Source of the DNA: Terrabacter sp. 28
Lineage (GTDB): Bacteria > Actinomycetota > Actinomycetes > Actinomycetales > Dermatophilaceae
Assembly: GCA_000955875.1 (NCBI GenBank)
Contig: JYOE01000019.1
Coordinates: 1 to 33,742 of the forward strand
Direction: 5' to 3'
DNA length: 33,742 bases
Part shown: positions 1 to 7,361 of the stretch, piece after piece
Numbering within the stretch: position 1 is the stretch's first letter
Layout of the letters: every line of letters begins with the position of its first letter
Position numbers and translations under genes: made by a program
The notes under the pieces: model-generated
What the model was told of the DNA's origin: nothing
Databases searched by the model: none
Seen by the model: the letters and a program-made list of their open reading frames with translations, nothing else

Positions 1-22
1 CCTAAGCAGATATGCAGAACAT

Positions 23-1456
23 ATGATCGACTGCATGACGACCGCCACGCTCAGGAGGCGCCCGAAGGGGCACGCTGAGTGCTGCGGCGTGCTGAACGTC
101 GCGGTGGTTGCGGGCGCACCTGAACAAACTTCCGCGGTGCCGTTGGCGATGGTCGACGTCCAGCAGCTGGCCAGCCTGCGCGACCTGCCGGGGCTCGCAG
201 CCCGACTGGCCTCGATGGCGGCAGAGCTGCGGCTCATCGCTCGCAACACGCCCGTCTGGACGATGCCCGAGGTGGGGCTCGGTGACGCGATCGAGCAGGC
301 GCAGGCGGTCCGCGAGATGGCGCACAGCCTGTCGGCGGTGCTGGCGGCCGAGGTCACCTCACGCGGGCTGCCGGAGGCCTCGGGCCTGTCCCGCAACGAC
401 TGGGTGGCTGGTCACGCGCCGGGCCTCGCGGCCGGGGCATGGGCCGCCCTGACCGCCGTCGGCGCAGCCATGAACGACCCACGGTGGGCGCGCCTGGCCG
501 GTGGCGTGCGGGACGGTGCGGTGTCCGTCGACAAGGCGGCGGTCATCGTGCGCTTCCGCGACGACGTCGTCGCGTTCGCCGACCCCGACCAGGTCGAGCA
601 GGTCGTCGACGCCATGATCGAGGCCGCCCCTCAGCTCGGCGTCCGCGAGCTGCGTCGACTGGTATCGCACGGGCGTGCGAGCCTGCGCCCGCCGGAGCAG
701 GTCGAGGACGAGGCGCAGCGGCTGCGCGCGGCACGGTCGCTCACCAAGATCGGCCGGTGCGCCGGCATGACCGAGTACCTCTGGCGCCTCGACCCCGAGG
801 GGTCGGCCGTTCTCGATGCGGCCGTCGACGCGCTCGCGAGGCCGCGCCCCGACCTCGACTGGAGCCGCTGGCCCTCTAGGCAGCCCGACGGCAGCTCCGA
901 CGCCGGCAAGGGTGCTGCGACCGACCCGCGGTCGCCGGCGACGCGTCGGGCCGACGCTGCTCTCGAGCTGATCCAGCGAGCCGTCGCCGCGCCACAGGGT
1001 GTCACGCGCACGTCGCGCACCAAGCTCGTCGTGACGATGTCGCTGGAGGCGTTGCTCGACCGGCTGCGAGGGGCAGGCGTCGCCGACAACGACGAGGTGC
1101 TGTCGGCGTCGACGGTACGCCGTGTCGCCTGCGAGGCCGAGATCCTGCCGACGGTGCTCGGCGGCCCGTCGCAGGTGCTCGACATCGGCCGCGCCGACCG
1201 CTACTTCACGCCGGCCCAGCGGCTGGCGATGGCGCTGCGTGACCACGGGTGCAGCTATCCGGGCTGCACGGTCCCACCGCAGTGGTGCGACGCCCACCAT
1301 GTCGTGCACTGGCTCCACGGCGGCGCCACTGATCTGTGCAACGGGGCCCTGCTCTGCGGGCGGCACCACACGATCGTCCACCAACTCGGTCTGACGGCGA
1401 CGGTGCTGCCCGACGAGGTCATCTGGCACGTGCCGAGGGAGCACCGGCGAGAGTGA
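23..1456 (+). CDS. DUF222 domain / HNH endonuclease-like protein (13E12 family)
   Basis: The protein resembles the DUF222-HNH family that is present in many copies in actinobacterial genomes. The N-terminal two thirds is a helical DUF222-type region (roughly residues 35-350). The last 80 residues carry an HNH nuclease core: CSYPGC, then CDAHHVVHW, then a GG-TDL-N segment and LLCGRHHTIVH, which supply the Cys/His metal ligands and catalytic His of the fold. A nuclease role is inferred from the fold; the physiological role of the family is not established. The start is uncertain. ATG 23 and ATG 35 are in frame, neither has a clear ribosome site, and the only AGGAGG (about 52-57) is not followed closely by an in-frame start. 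The gene stands alone. Homologous copies elsewhere in the genome are likely. Confidence 0.85.
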   Translation: MIDCMTTATLRRRPKGHAECCGVLNVAVVAGAPEQTSAVPLAMVDVQQLASLRDLPGLAARLASMAAELRLIARNTPVWTMPEVGLGDAIEQAQAVREMAHSLSAVLAAEVTSRGLPEASGLSRNDWVAGHAPGLAAGAWAALTAVGAAMNDPRWARLAGGVRDGAVSVDKAAVIVRFRDDVVAFADPDQVEQVVDAMIEAAPQLGVRELRRLVSHGRASLRPPEQVEDEAQRLRAARSLTKIGRCAGMTEYLWRLDPEGSAVLDAAVDALARPRPDLDWSRWPSRQPDGSSDAGKGAATDPRSPATRRADAALELIQRAVAAPQGVTRTSRTKLVVTMSLEALLDRLRGAGVADNDEVLSASTVRRVACEAEILPTVLGGPSQVLDIGRADRYFTPAQRLAMALRDHGCSYPGCTVPPQWCDAHHVVHWLHGGATDLCNGALLCGRHHTIVHQLGLTATVLPDEVIWHVPREHRRE

Positions 1457-1523
1457 GATCCGCGAAGCTGGGGCTGCGGGTCAGTGGAGAGCGGTGTCGT
1501 CCCGGGGTGGTTCAGTGGGGTGC

Positions 1524-1934
1524 ATGACCACGACTGAGAACACCGCTTCGAAGATCGGCTGGGACTGCGTCGCGCTCGACTGCGCCGACGCCGCCGGTGT
1601 CGCGCAGTTCTACGCCGACCTGCTCGGCGGGCGCGTCGAGGGCGACCCGGACGGCGACTGGTTCAACGTCCTCTGGGACGGTCCACGCATCGCTACCCAG
1701 CTCGCCCCGAACCACGAGCCACCGGACTGGCCGCGCGGCCACCAGCAGGTGCACCTCGACTTCGTCGTCGCCGACATCGCGGCTGCCCACGAGCGCGTGC
1801 TCGAGCTGGGCGGTGTGGCACTCGATCCGGAAGAGGCTCCGCGCCCGAAGCCCGAGCGCGGCTTCCGCGTCTACGCCGATCCGGCCGGCCACCCCTTCTG
1901 CCTCTGCCGCCCCACCCCGGACGCCTGGGACTGA
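1524..1934 (+). CDS. VOC superfamily (glyoxalase/bleomycin resistance-like) protein
   Basis: A 136-residue protein with the vicinal oxygen chelate fold of the glyoxalase-like type. It opens with a beta strand (WDCVALDCADAAGVAQFY), continues through LLGGRVEGDPDGDWFNV and a QVHLDFVVADIAAAHERVLELGG segment, and ends with FRVYADPAGHPFCL, the usual closing metal-side motif. Members bind metal or small ligands; no substrate can be read from the sequence. I chose ATG 1524 (MTTTENTASK) because the family begins close to the first strand and GGTGG/GTGGGG purines lie just upstream; the in-frame extension to 1494 adds unlike residues. It is monocistronic, converging on the N-acetyltransferase gene. Confidence 0.8.
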   Translation: MTTTENTASKIGWDCVALDCADAAGVAQFYADLLGGRVEGDPDGDWFNVLWDGPRIATQLAPNHEPPDWPRGHQQVHLDFVVADIAAAHERVLELGGVALDPEEAPRPKPERGFRVYADPAGHPFCLCRPTPDAWD

Positions 1935-1967
1935 CCGTCCACGGCGAGGTCCAGCGCTGACGCGAGG

Positions 1968-2771
1968 TCAGACGGCCGGGAGCACGATGCCGAAGTGGTC
2001 TGCGAGCGCGTCGCGCACCGCTTCGTCGTCCGCGAGCTCCACCTCGTCACGCCGACCCTGGGTCGTCGTGATGAGCCGGTTGCCGCTCACGGTGACGCGA
2101 CCCGTGGGGGTGAGCTGCGAAACCAGGCGCGACCGGGTGAAGTGGCTCTCGGGCGACGTCTGCTGCCAGATGTTCCGCTCGGCGAAGTCGTCGAGCGAGT
2201 GCGGAGTCGTCGAGAACACGAACCGGTCCCGCCAGTCCTCGCCGTCCCGCCGCTCGCGCGAGACCCAGAGCTCGCCGCGGCGCGCCACCCCGACAGCCAG
2301 ACCGCGTTCGCGCCGCTCGAAGCCGTCGGCGAGTGGCAGGGGCTCGACGAATCCGTCGCCGAAGCCGACGTCTGCCAGCACCCTTCCCGCGAGGTCGGGC
2401 GACGTCACGACGAGCGCGAGGTGGTCGTACTCGGCTGTGAGGTCGCCGTCGCCCGTGGCCACCCGTGCGGAGACGAGGTCGACGGCATACCCGAGCCGGC
2501 GCAGCAGGAGCGCGAAGAGCCCGTTCAGCTCGTAGCAGTAGCCGCCCCGGCGCGCATCGACGATCTTCGCCATGAGAGCCGCGTGATCGAGGCGGATGGG
2601 TCGCCCGAGGCCGATGTCGAGGTTCTCGAACGGGACCGTGAGCAGGTGGGCCCGGTGCAGTGAGGCCAGGGCGCCCAGCGTCGGCGCCTCGGGGCGGGCC
2701 ACGCCGAGGCGGCGCAGGTAGGCCGCGGCCTCGCTCGTGGTGAGGCCATCGGTCAGGGTCGGGGCGGTCAC
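1968..2771 (-). CDS. nat: arylamine N-acetyltransferase
   Basis: Acetyl-CoA:arylamine N-acetyltransferase, a cytoplasmic enzyme that moves acetyl groups to arylamines or arylhydrazines; in some actinomycetes relatives act in amide synthase or sterol pathways. The 267 residues match the family length. The Cys-His-Asp triad is visible: Cys79 in RRGGYCYELN, His117 in EYDHLALVV and Asp134 in LADVGFGD. The VPFENLDIGLGRPI segment near residue 47 is also typical. The start is GTG (2771-2769); the ribosome site is weak. The gene lies 33 bases downstream of the Y-family polymerase gene on the same strand and may be cotranscribed with it. No link between the two functions is evident. Confidence 0.92.
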   Translation of the reverse strand: MTAPTLTDGLTTSEAAAYLRRLGVARPEAPTLGALASLHRAHLLTVPFENLDIGLGRPIRLDHAALMAKIVDARRGGYCYELNGLFALLLRRLGYAVDLVSARVATGDGDLTAEYDHLALVVTSPDLAGRVLADVGFGDGFVEPLPLADGFERRERGLAVGVARRGELWVSRERRDGEDWRDRFVFSTTPHSLDDFAERNIWQQTSPESHFTRSRLVSQLTPTGRVTVSGNRLITTTQGRRDEVELADDEAVRDALADHFGIVLPAV

Positions 2772-2804
2772 CTGAACATGCTGCGACCTCGAGCCCCCTT
2801 GAGG

Positions 2805-3848
2805 TCAAGTCGTCGTGTCCGGTGGGTTCACGCCGGGCATGGGGAGCGGCAGCGTCAGGCCGACCATCGTCACGCCGCGTCCGTCCCACTCGTAGCCGGT
2901 GCGGTCGAGCAGTGCGGCGGCGGCAGCGCCGATCACCTCCGAATCGAGCGACGGGTCCCCCAGGGGTCCGCGCTCGAGCACCTGCGTGCCGTCGTCATAA
3001 CGGACGAACACTTCGAGCCGGGTGGGCAGGCGGGGCGGGGCGTCGAGGCCCGAGACCCGGGTGATCGCGCGACTCACGCACTCCTCGAGCACGGCGACGA
3101 CCTTCGACCGCGTGCGAGTCGACGGCAGCGACCGGCTCGCGCTCACCGAGCGCCGTGGCCCAGGCAGCCGGATCGTCGCATCGTCGGTGCCGTGCGCGAT
3201 GGACAGGAGGCGTCTGGCCATGGCAGTGGTGACGACGCGCTTGAGGTCGTCCTCGGTGAGGCCGTGCAGGTCGGAGACGACGAAGAGGCCTGCGGCGTGG
3301 AGCTTCTCGTAGGTCGTTGGCCCGACGCCCCACAGCTCGTCGAGACGCAGCCTGGGCCGCAGCCGCCCCTCGAGCTCGGCGTCGACGACGACGACGCCGT
3401 CGGGCTTCGCGCGCCGGCTCGCCAGCTTGGCGATGAGCTTGGTGCTGCCTGCACCGACCGAGACCGGCAGCCCCACTTCCGACCGGGCGGCGGCCCGGAG
3501 GGCGTACGCCATGCCGGTGAGGTCGCCGCGGTCGCGACCGGTGACGTCGAGGAAGGCCTCTTCCATCGAGCCCGGCTCGACGAGCGGCGTGAACCGCCGG
3601 AAGAGGTCGAAGAGCAGCGTCGAAGCCTCCTCGTACGCCTCGGACCGGTAGCCCGTGACGAGCACGTCGGGCCAGCGACGCTGGACCTGGCGCAACGGCA
3701 TACCGGCGTGGATGCCCAGAGCGCGCGCCTCGTAGGACGGGCAGGCGACGACCTCGTGCGCGACGACCATCGGCCGCCCGCGCAGGCGCGGGTCGTCGCG
3801 CTGCTCGACGGACGCGAAGAACGCGTCGGCGTCGGCATGGAGGATCAC
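2805..3848 (-). CDS. dinB: Y-family DNA polymerase (DNA polymerase IV / DinB type)
   Basis: Error-prone translesion polymerase of the Y family. It begins with the palm motif LHADADAFFASVEQ, which holds the first catalytic Asp and the aromatic steric gate. SYEARALGIHAGMPL is the finger region and LWGVGPTTYEKLHAAGL the helix-hairpin-helix of the thumb. The C-terminal half is the little-finger domain (SRSLPSTRTRSKVV onward). The second catalytic motif reads SMEEAFLDV, so the usual Asp before the catalytic Glu is replaced by Glu. I chose GTG 3848-3846, directly before ILHADADAF; a longer open frame to 4118 has no family similarity. A GGAGG sits very close to that GTG. At 347 residues it is near the short end of the family, and no clear C-terminal beta-clamp motif is seen. 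Confidence 0.88.
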   Translation of the reverse strand: MILHADADAFFASVEQRDDPRLRGRPMVVAHEVVACPSYEARALGIHAGMPLRQVQRRWPDVLVTGYRSEAYEEASTLLFDLFRRFTPLVEPGSMEEAFLDVTGRDRGDLTGMAYALRAAARSEVGLPVSVGAGSTKLIAKLASRRAKPDGVVVVDAELEGRLRPRLRLDELWGVGPTTYEKLHAAGLFVVSDLHGLTEDDLKRVVTTAMARRLLSIAHGTDDATIRLPGPRRSVSASRSLPSTRTRSKVVAVLEECVSRAITRVSGLDAPPRLPTRLEVFVRYDDGTQVLERGPLGDPSLDSEVIGAAAAALLDRTGYEWDGRGVTMVGLTLPLPMPGVNPPDTTT

Positions 3849-4053
3849 CCCTCCACTCTCGCGGTCGCCGCCGACAACGTCCCGAGGACGCTGTCGGCGA
3901 CGTCGCGAGACAGGTGGGCGCGTCAGGCGCTGGCCACCTGGCGGCGGGGTTGGCCGACGTGCACGATGAGGAACGCACCGAGCACGTCGAGGTCGAGCAG
4001 GATGGCGGCCCGGAGTCCTGACCGTCGTCGGTGGTCCGCGCGAGGATGTCGGC
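3849..4053. other. intergenic region between divergent polymerase and GH16-like genes
   Basis: A 205-base gap between two divergently read genes. It must hold both promoters, but I cannot identify -35/-10 pairs with confidence. On the minus strand the last 30 codons of an open frame ending at 3923 read as a hydrophobic stretch (ILLDLDVLGAFLIVHVG) that looks more protein-like than its surroundings, yet it has no start codon or ribosome site. It may be a gene remnant or chance. Confidence 0.4.
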
Positions 4054-4824
4054 ATGACCGACGACCGCGTACTCGTCTTCGAGGACCACTTCGACGGTGT
4101 CGACCTCGACCCGGCCACGTGGGTGCCGCACTACCTGCCCGCCTGGAGCTCGCGCGCCGACACGCTGGCCGCCTACGAGCTGCGCGACTCGTGCCTGCAC
4201 CTGCGCGTCCCGCCCGACCACCCGGTCTGGTGCGAGGGCGACCACCTACCTCCGATACGCGTCTCGGGCATCCAGACGGGCAGCTGGTCGGGCCCGCGCG
4301 GCAGCACGAAGGGTCAATAGCCGTTCCGTGACGGCCAGCTCGTGCGTGAGGAGCAGCCCGAGCATCGTGGCTGGCTGCCCGACGGTGGCTGGGTCGAGCT
4401 GCGGGCCCGAGCCATCGTGTCACCGAGGTCGATGGTGGCGCTGTGGATGGTCGGCTTCGAGCAGGTGCCGGAGCAGTCGGCCGAGATCTGCGTGACCGAG
4501 ATGTTCGGCGACGCAGTCGAGCCCGGCGTCTCGACAGCCGTGGGCATGGGGCTGCACCCGTTCCGCGACCCCGCGGTCACGGAGGACTTCGAGGCCGTTC
4601 GCCTCCCCATCGACGTCGCCGACTGGCACACGTATGCCGTCCGGTGGGACCGCGAGCGCGCCGACTTCCACGTCGACGGGTCTCTCGTGCGGTCGTGCTC
4701 TCGGCCGCCTGCCTATCCGCTGCAGCTCATGCTGGCGACCTTCGACTTCCCGGAACGGTCGGTGGGGGCCGACGACCACCTCGTCCCCGAGCTCGTCGTC
4801 GACTGGGTGCGCGGTTACGCCTAG
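4054..4824 (+). pseudogene. GH16-like (laminarinase-fold) protein interrupted by an in-frame TAG
   Basis: The two open segments 4054-4320 and 4321-4824 are in the same frame and read as one protein of about 256 codons, broken only by TAG at 4318-4320 (GSTKGQ-stop-PFRDGQLV). The fold is that of family 16 glycoside hydrolases: FEDHFDGVDLDPATW at the start, an RVSGIQTG strand, then the SAEICVTEMFGD active-site strand, WHTYAVRWDRERADFHVDG and a final PLQLMLATFDFP strand. The canonical E-x-D-x-x-E catalytic motif here is E-I-C-V-T-E, so the middle Asp is Cys. Both features suggest it is not a normal endoglucanase. There is no signal peptide. It could be a pseudogene, a readthrough gene or a sequencing error; the rest of the frame is undamaged, which favours a recent event. 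Confidence 0.75.
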
Positions 4825-4854
4825 ATCGTCACCCGGCCGGCGGCCGAGCTCCGC

Positions 4855-5865
4855 TCAGTAGCCGGCGTGGTCGAGCGCCTCGGTCGTCAGCTGCCGGCCC
4901 AGCTCGATCATCTCGGCCGCGCGGTGGAAGTCGAGGGTGCGCACGGCGTTGGACGGCACCGTGACGAGCACGTCCGGTGGGTTGCTCGCCATGCGGTAGC
5001 GCGAGATGAGGGCGCTCATCGTGTCGAACGACATGTTGAGCAGGTCGACGAGCCCGACATCGGCCTGGCCGAGCACGAACGCCTCGGTCGGCGTCTGCGG
5101 CACCGTGACCCCGCCGTCCATCGTGGTGCCGACCACCGCGACGTCGCCCGTGTCAGCCTCGCGGGGATGACCGCCGAGGCGGCTCGTGATCGCGCGGAAG
5201 CGCTCCGACTCGAGCACCTCGGCCGCGCTGCGTCGCAGTCGGCTCGTCCACTCCTCGCGCGGCACCGGTGCGGACGACTCCTTCACGGGGGCGGCCCCGG
5301 AGACCGACCTCATGCCCGACAGCGACACCGCGATCGTCACGTCCACCGACGCCGCGGCCGTCGGCTCGATCGGGATCGGGTTGATGAGGCCGCCGTCGAC
5401 GAGCACCCGGCCGTTGATGACCGCCGGGGTGATGACGCCGGGGATGGCGATCGAGGCGCGGATCGCGTGCTCCACCGGCCCCCGCTGGAACCACACCTCA
5501 CGCCGCGCGTTGATGTCGGTCGCGACAGCCGTGTAGGGGACCGAGAGCTTCTCGATGGTCGCCCCGTCGAGGATCTCGCCCACCTTGGCGATGATCCGCT
5601 CGGCCCGGATCGCGCCGCCGGCGCCGCTGAGGGTCAGGTCGAGCAGCCGCCACACCTCGCGCTGGGTGAGGCTGCGCGCCCACTCGGTGTACGCGTCGAG
5701 CTTGCCGGCCGCGGCGACCCCACCGACGAGCGCACCCATCGACGTCCCTGCGAGCGACACGACGTCGAAGCCGCGCTCGTCGAGCACCTCGAGCGCGCCG
5801 ATGTGGGCGTAGCCGCGGGCTCCGCCCGAGCCGAGGACGACTGCTGCACGCAAACGGTCTGCCAC
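4855..5865 (-). CDS. patatin-like phospholipase family protein (RssA-like)
   Basis: A cytoplasmic patatin-fold serine hydrolase, predicted to act on acyl lipids; the actual substrate is unknown. Visible are the oxyanion loop GSGGARG (residues 12-18), the nucleophile motif GTSMG with Ser42, and the catalytic Asp157 in VLVDGG, which together form the Ser-Asp dyad. The 336 residues fit the bacterial RssA-like class, and no signal peptide is present. I chose GTG 5865-5863 (MADRLRAAVVLGSGG) because the family begins immediately before the first strand. The much longer open frame upstream is a reading shadow of the sigma factor gene. The start lies 26 bases after the ECF41-type sigma gene on the same strand, so the two are probably cotranscribed. 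Confidence 0.88.
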   Translation of the reverse strand: MADRLRAAVVLGSGGARGYAHIGALEVLDERGFDVVSLAGTSMGALVGGVAAAGKLDAYTEWARSLTQREVWRLLDLTLSGAGGAIRAERIIAKVGEILDGATIEKLSVPYTAVATDINARREVWFQRGPVEHAIRASIAIPGVITPAVINGRVLVDGGLINPIPIEPTAAASVDVTIAVSLSGMRSVSGAAPVKESSAPVPREEWTSRLRRSAAEVLESERFRAITSRLGGHPREADTGDVAVVGTTMDGGVTVPQTPTEAFVLGQADVGLVDLLNMSFDTMSALISRYRMASNPPDVLVTVPSNAVRTLDFHRAAEMIELGRQLTTEALDHAGY

Positions 5866-5891
5866 GACCTCGACCCTACGACCGGCCCCCG

Positions 5892-6890
5892 TCAGTCGCG
5901 CAGGTAGTAGATCTCCAGCGACTCGAGCCACGCCTCGTCGCCGAGCATGTGGATGGCCGTGACGTGGTCGCCGGTGACGGTGAACCGGAAAGCGACCTTG
6001 GGCTTGCCGCGCATCGCCCACACCAGGCCGATGCCGCCGTCGAACGCCGCGAGGCGCGCCGAGTGCGCGCCGCCGTTGAAGCGGCCGGCCACGGCCTCGG
6101 GCCCGACGAGCTGGGCGGGCGAACCGAGGGCGGCGGCCGCGGCGTCGGAGGTGAGCACGACGTCGGGGTCGAGCAGCTCGAGCAGGGTCGAGAGGTCTCC
6201 GCCCCGCGCGGCGTGGAGGAAGGCGGTGACGACGGCGCGCTGGCGCCGGCCCTCGGGCCCGTCCCCGGCGCCGGCGCTCTCCGCCTCGGTCTCGGAGTCG
6301 GCCGCCCGCACCCGGCGGCGGGCGCGGCTCGCGAGCTGGCGGGTGGCCGCGGGGGAGCGGTCGATGATGTCGGCGATCTGCTCGAACGGCATACCGAAGA
6401 GGTCGTGCAGCACGAAGGCGAGGCGCTCGGCCGGCCCGAGCGTGTCGAGCACCACGAGCAATGCGACGCCGACGCTGTCGGCGAGCTCGGCCTCGTAGGC
6501 GGGGTCGGGCGTGCGCGCGGTCGGGTGCCCTGCTCGCTCGGTCTCGGTGAGCTCGGCCAGCCCGGCGTCCCAGCTGTCCTCGCGGCGCGAGGCGCGTGAG
6601 CGCAGCATGTCGAGGCTGATCCGGCCGACGACCGTGGTGAGCCAGCCGCCGAGGTTCGCGACGTCGGTCGTGTCGCTGCGGCGCAGGCGCAGCCACGCCT
6701 CCTGCACCGCGTCGTCGGCGTCGGCCGACGAGCCCAGGACCCGGTGCGCGACGGCGCGCAGCCGCGGCCGGTGCGCCTCGAAGTCGCGCGCCAGCCACTG
6801 CTCTCGCGTCAGGTTCTCGCCGGCCTTCTCGCCGGCCTTCTCGCCGGCCTTCTCGCCGGCCTGGTCGCTGCCGGTCATCTCGCTGTCCAT
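5892..6890 (-). CDS. ECF sigma factor with C-terminal SnoaL-like domain (ECF41/SigJ type)
   Basis: RNA polymerase sigma factor of the extracytoplasmic-function class fused to a C-terminal SnoaL/NTF2-like domain that regulates activity in cis; ECF41 members do not use a classical anti-sigma factor. Region 2 is at about residues 30-95 (FEAHRPRLRAVAHRVLG, DADDAVQEAWLRL) and region 4 at about 145-200 (LGPAERLAFVLHDLFGMPF, then RSPAATRQLASRARRRV). The C-terminal domain runs from about 215 to the end (LELLDPDVVLTSD, GLVWAMRGKPKVAFRF). The N-terminus contains a four-copy GEKA-type repeat. ATG 6890 is the chosen start; an in-frame GTG at 6899 is equally plausible because GAGG at 6901-6910 serves either. 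Promoters of the ECF41 type face each other just upstream. Confidence 0.88.
   Translation of the reverse strand: MDSEMTGSDQAGEKAGEKAGEKAGENLTREQWLARDFEAHRPRLRAVAHRVLGSSADADDAVQEAWLRLRRSDTTDVANLGGWLTTVVGRISLDMLRSRASRREDSWDAGLAELTETERAGHPTARTPDPAYEAELADSVGVALLVVLDTLGPAERLAFVLHDLFGMPFEQIADIIDRSPAATRQLASRARRRVRAADSETEAESAGAGDGPEGRRQRAVVTAFLHAARGGDLSTLLELLDPDVVLTSDAAAAALGSPAQLVGPEAVAGRFNGGAHSARLAAFDGGIGLVWAMRGKPKVAFRFTVTGDHVTAIHMLGDEAWLESLEIYYLRD
6814..6861. repeat. 12-bp tandem repeat, four exact copies, in the sigma factor N-terminus
   Basis: The unit TTCTCGCCGGCC is repeated exactly at 6814-6825, 6826-6837, 6838-6849 and 6850-6861. On the coding (minus) strand each unit adds four residues (AGEK), giving an AGEKAGEKAGEK-type run before sigma region 2. 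A 12-base unit keeps the frame, so slippage would change only tail length. Confidence 0.95.
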
Positions 6891-6893
6891 CGC

Positions 6894-6920
6894 TGTCACA
6901 TCCTCGCCTCGGGGTCCGTC
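6894..6920 (+). promoter_or_regulatory. predicted ECF41-type promoter for the divergent VOC gene
   Basis: TGTCACA (6894-6900), 16 bases, then CGTC (6917-6920). This matches the promoter motif described for ECF41 sigma factors (TGTCACA near -35 and CGTC near -10), as I recall it. It reads rightward to the VOC gene at 7022, leaving a leader of roughly 95 bases. The -35 box overlaps the possible GTG start of the sigma gene. Confidence 0.75.
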
Positions 6921-6928
6921 ATAGCACT

Positions 6929-6955
6929 GACGAGCCGGAGCCACCCGATGTGACA
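6929..6955 (-). promoter_or_regulatory. predicted ECF41-type autoregulatory promoter of the sigma gene
   Basis: On the minus strand TGTCACA (6955-6949), 16 bases, then CGTC (6932-6929), identical in boxes and spacing to the plus-strand promoter at 6894-6920. It would start transcription near 6922, about 30 bases before the sigma start codon, which suggests positive autoregulation. The two -10 boxes face each other with only 8 bases between them. Confidence 0.78.
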
Positions 6956-7010
6956 CCGAGCAACCGAGCAACAGCGCAACCGAGCAACCGAGCAACCGAG
7001 CAACGAAACA
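6955..7010. repeat. 8-bp tandem repeat (ACCGAGCA), seven units, in the VOC leader
   Basis: Seven consecutive octamers fill 6955-7010. Units 1, 2, 4, 5 and 6 are exactly ACCGAGCA; unit 3 (ACAGCGCA) and unit 7 (ACGAAACA) are degenerate. The array begins at the last base of the sigma promoter -35 box and ends at the AGGAGAG ribosome site of the VOC gene, so it makes up most of that gene's untranslated leader. Confidence 0.92.
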
Positions 7011-7021
7011 AGGAGAGACCG

Positions 7022-7360
7022 ATGTCTGCCGTGAACACCCTCATCTACCCCGTCGCCGACCTCGACGCCGCCAAGCGTGTCTTCACCGCCCTGCTGGGCG
7101 TGCAGCCGCACACGGACGAGTCCTACTACGTCGGCTACAACGTCGACGGCCAGGAGCTCGCCCTCGACCCGCACGGCCACCGGAAGGGCATCAAGGGCGC
7201 CACGCCCTTCTGGTCGGTCGACGACCTGGAGGCGACGATCGCGGCCCTCACCGAGGCCGGCGCGACCGTGACCCAGCAGCCCACCGAGGTCGGCGGCGGC
7301 CGCCGCACGGCCTCGCTCACCGACGCCGACGGCAACATGATCGGACTCATGCAGGACTGA
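7022..7360 (+). CDS. VOC superfamily (glyoxalase-like) protein, likely ECF41 target
   Basis: A 112-residue single-domain VOC protein. The opening strand is NTLIYPVADLDAAKRVFTALLGVQP, followed by DESYYVGYNVDGQELALDPHG, PFWSVDDLEATIAALTEAGATV and the closing ASLTDADGNMIGLMQD, the usual end of the fold with its acidic/His ligand side. A binding or isomerase-type role is possible, but no substrate is evident. Start ATG 7022 follows AAGGAGAG by a normal distance. The gene is divergent from the ECF41-type sigma gene, and a matching promoter (6894-6920) points at it. ECF41 sigma factors typically control one neighbouring gene for a small enzyme, so this is the probable target. Confidence 0.85.
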   Translation: MSAVNTLIYPVADLDAAKRVFTALLGVQPHTDESYYVGYNVDGQELALDPHGHRKGIKGATPFWSVDDLEATIAALTEAGATVTQQPTEVGGGRRTASLTDADGNMIGLMQD

Positions 7361-7361
7361 T

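Noticed and set aside
23..1456. HNH gene as part of a mobile intron, intein or phage
   Set aside because: The DUF222-HNH arrangement is a stand-alone actinobacterial family; no intron, intein or phage features lie nearby.
3923..4020. Protein-like hydrophobic tail (ILLDLDVLGAFLIVHVG) on the minus strand
   Set aside because: No start codon, ribosome site or recognisable domain; too short to call a gene or a fragment with confidence.
3849..4118. N-terminal extension of the Y-family polymerase
   Set aside because: The residues upstream of ILHADADAF show no family similarity and run into the divergent GH16-like gene; GTG 3848 fits the family start.
4054..4824. Two separate small genes
   Set aside because: Both halves are in one frame and form one continuous GH16-like fold, so the TAG interrupts a single gene.
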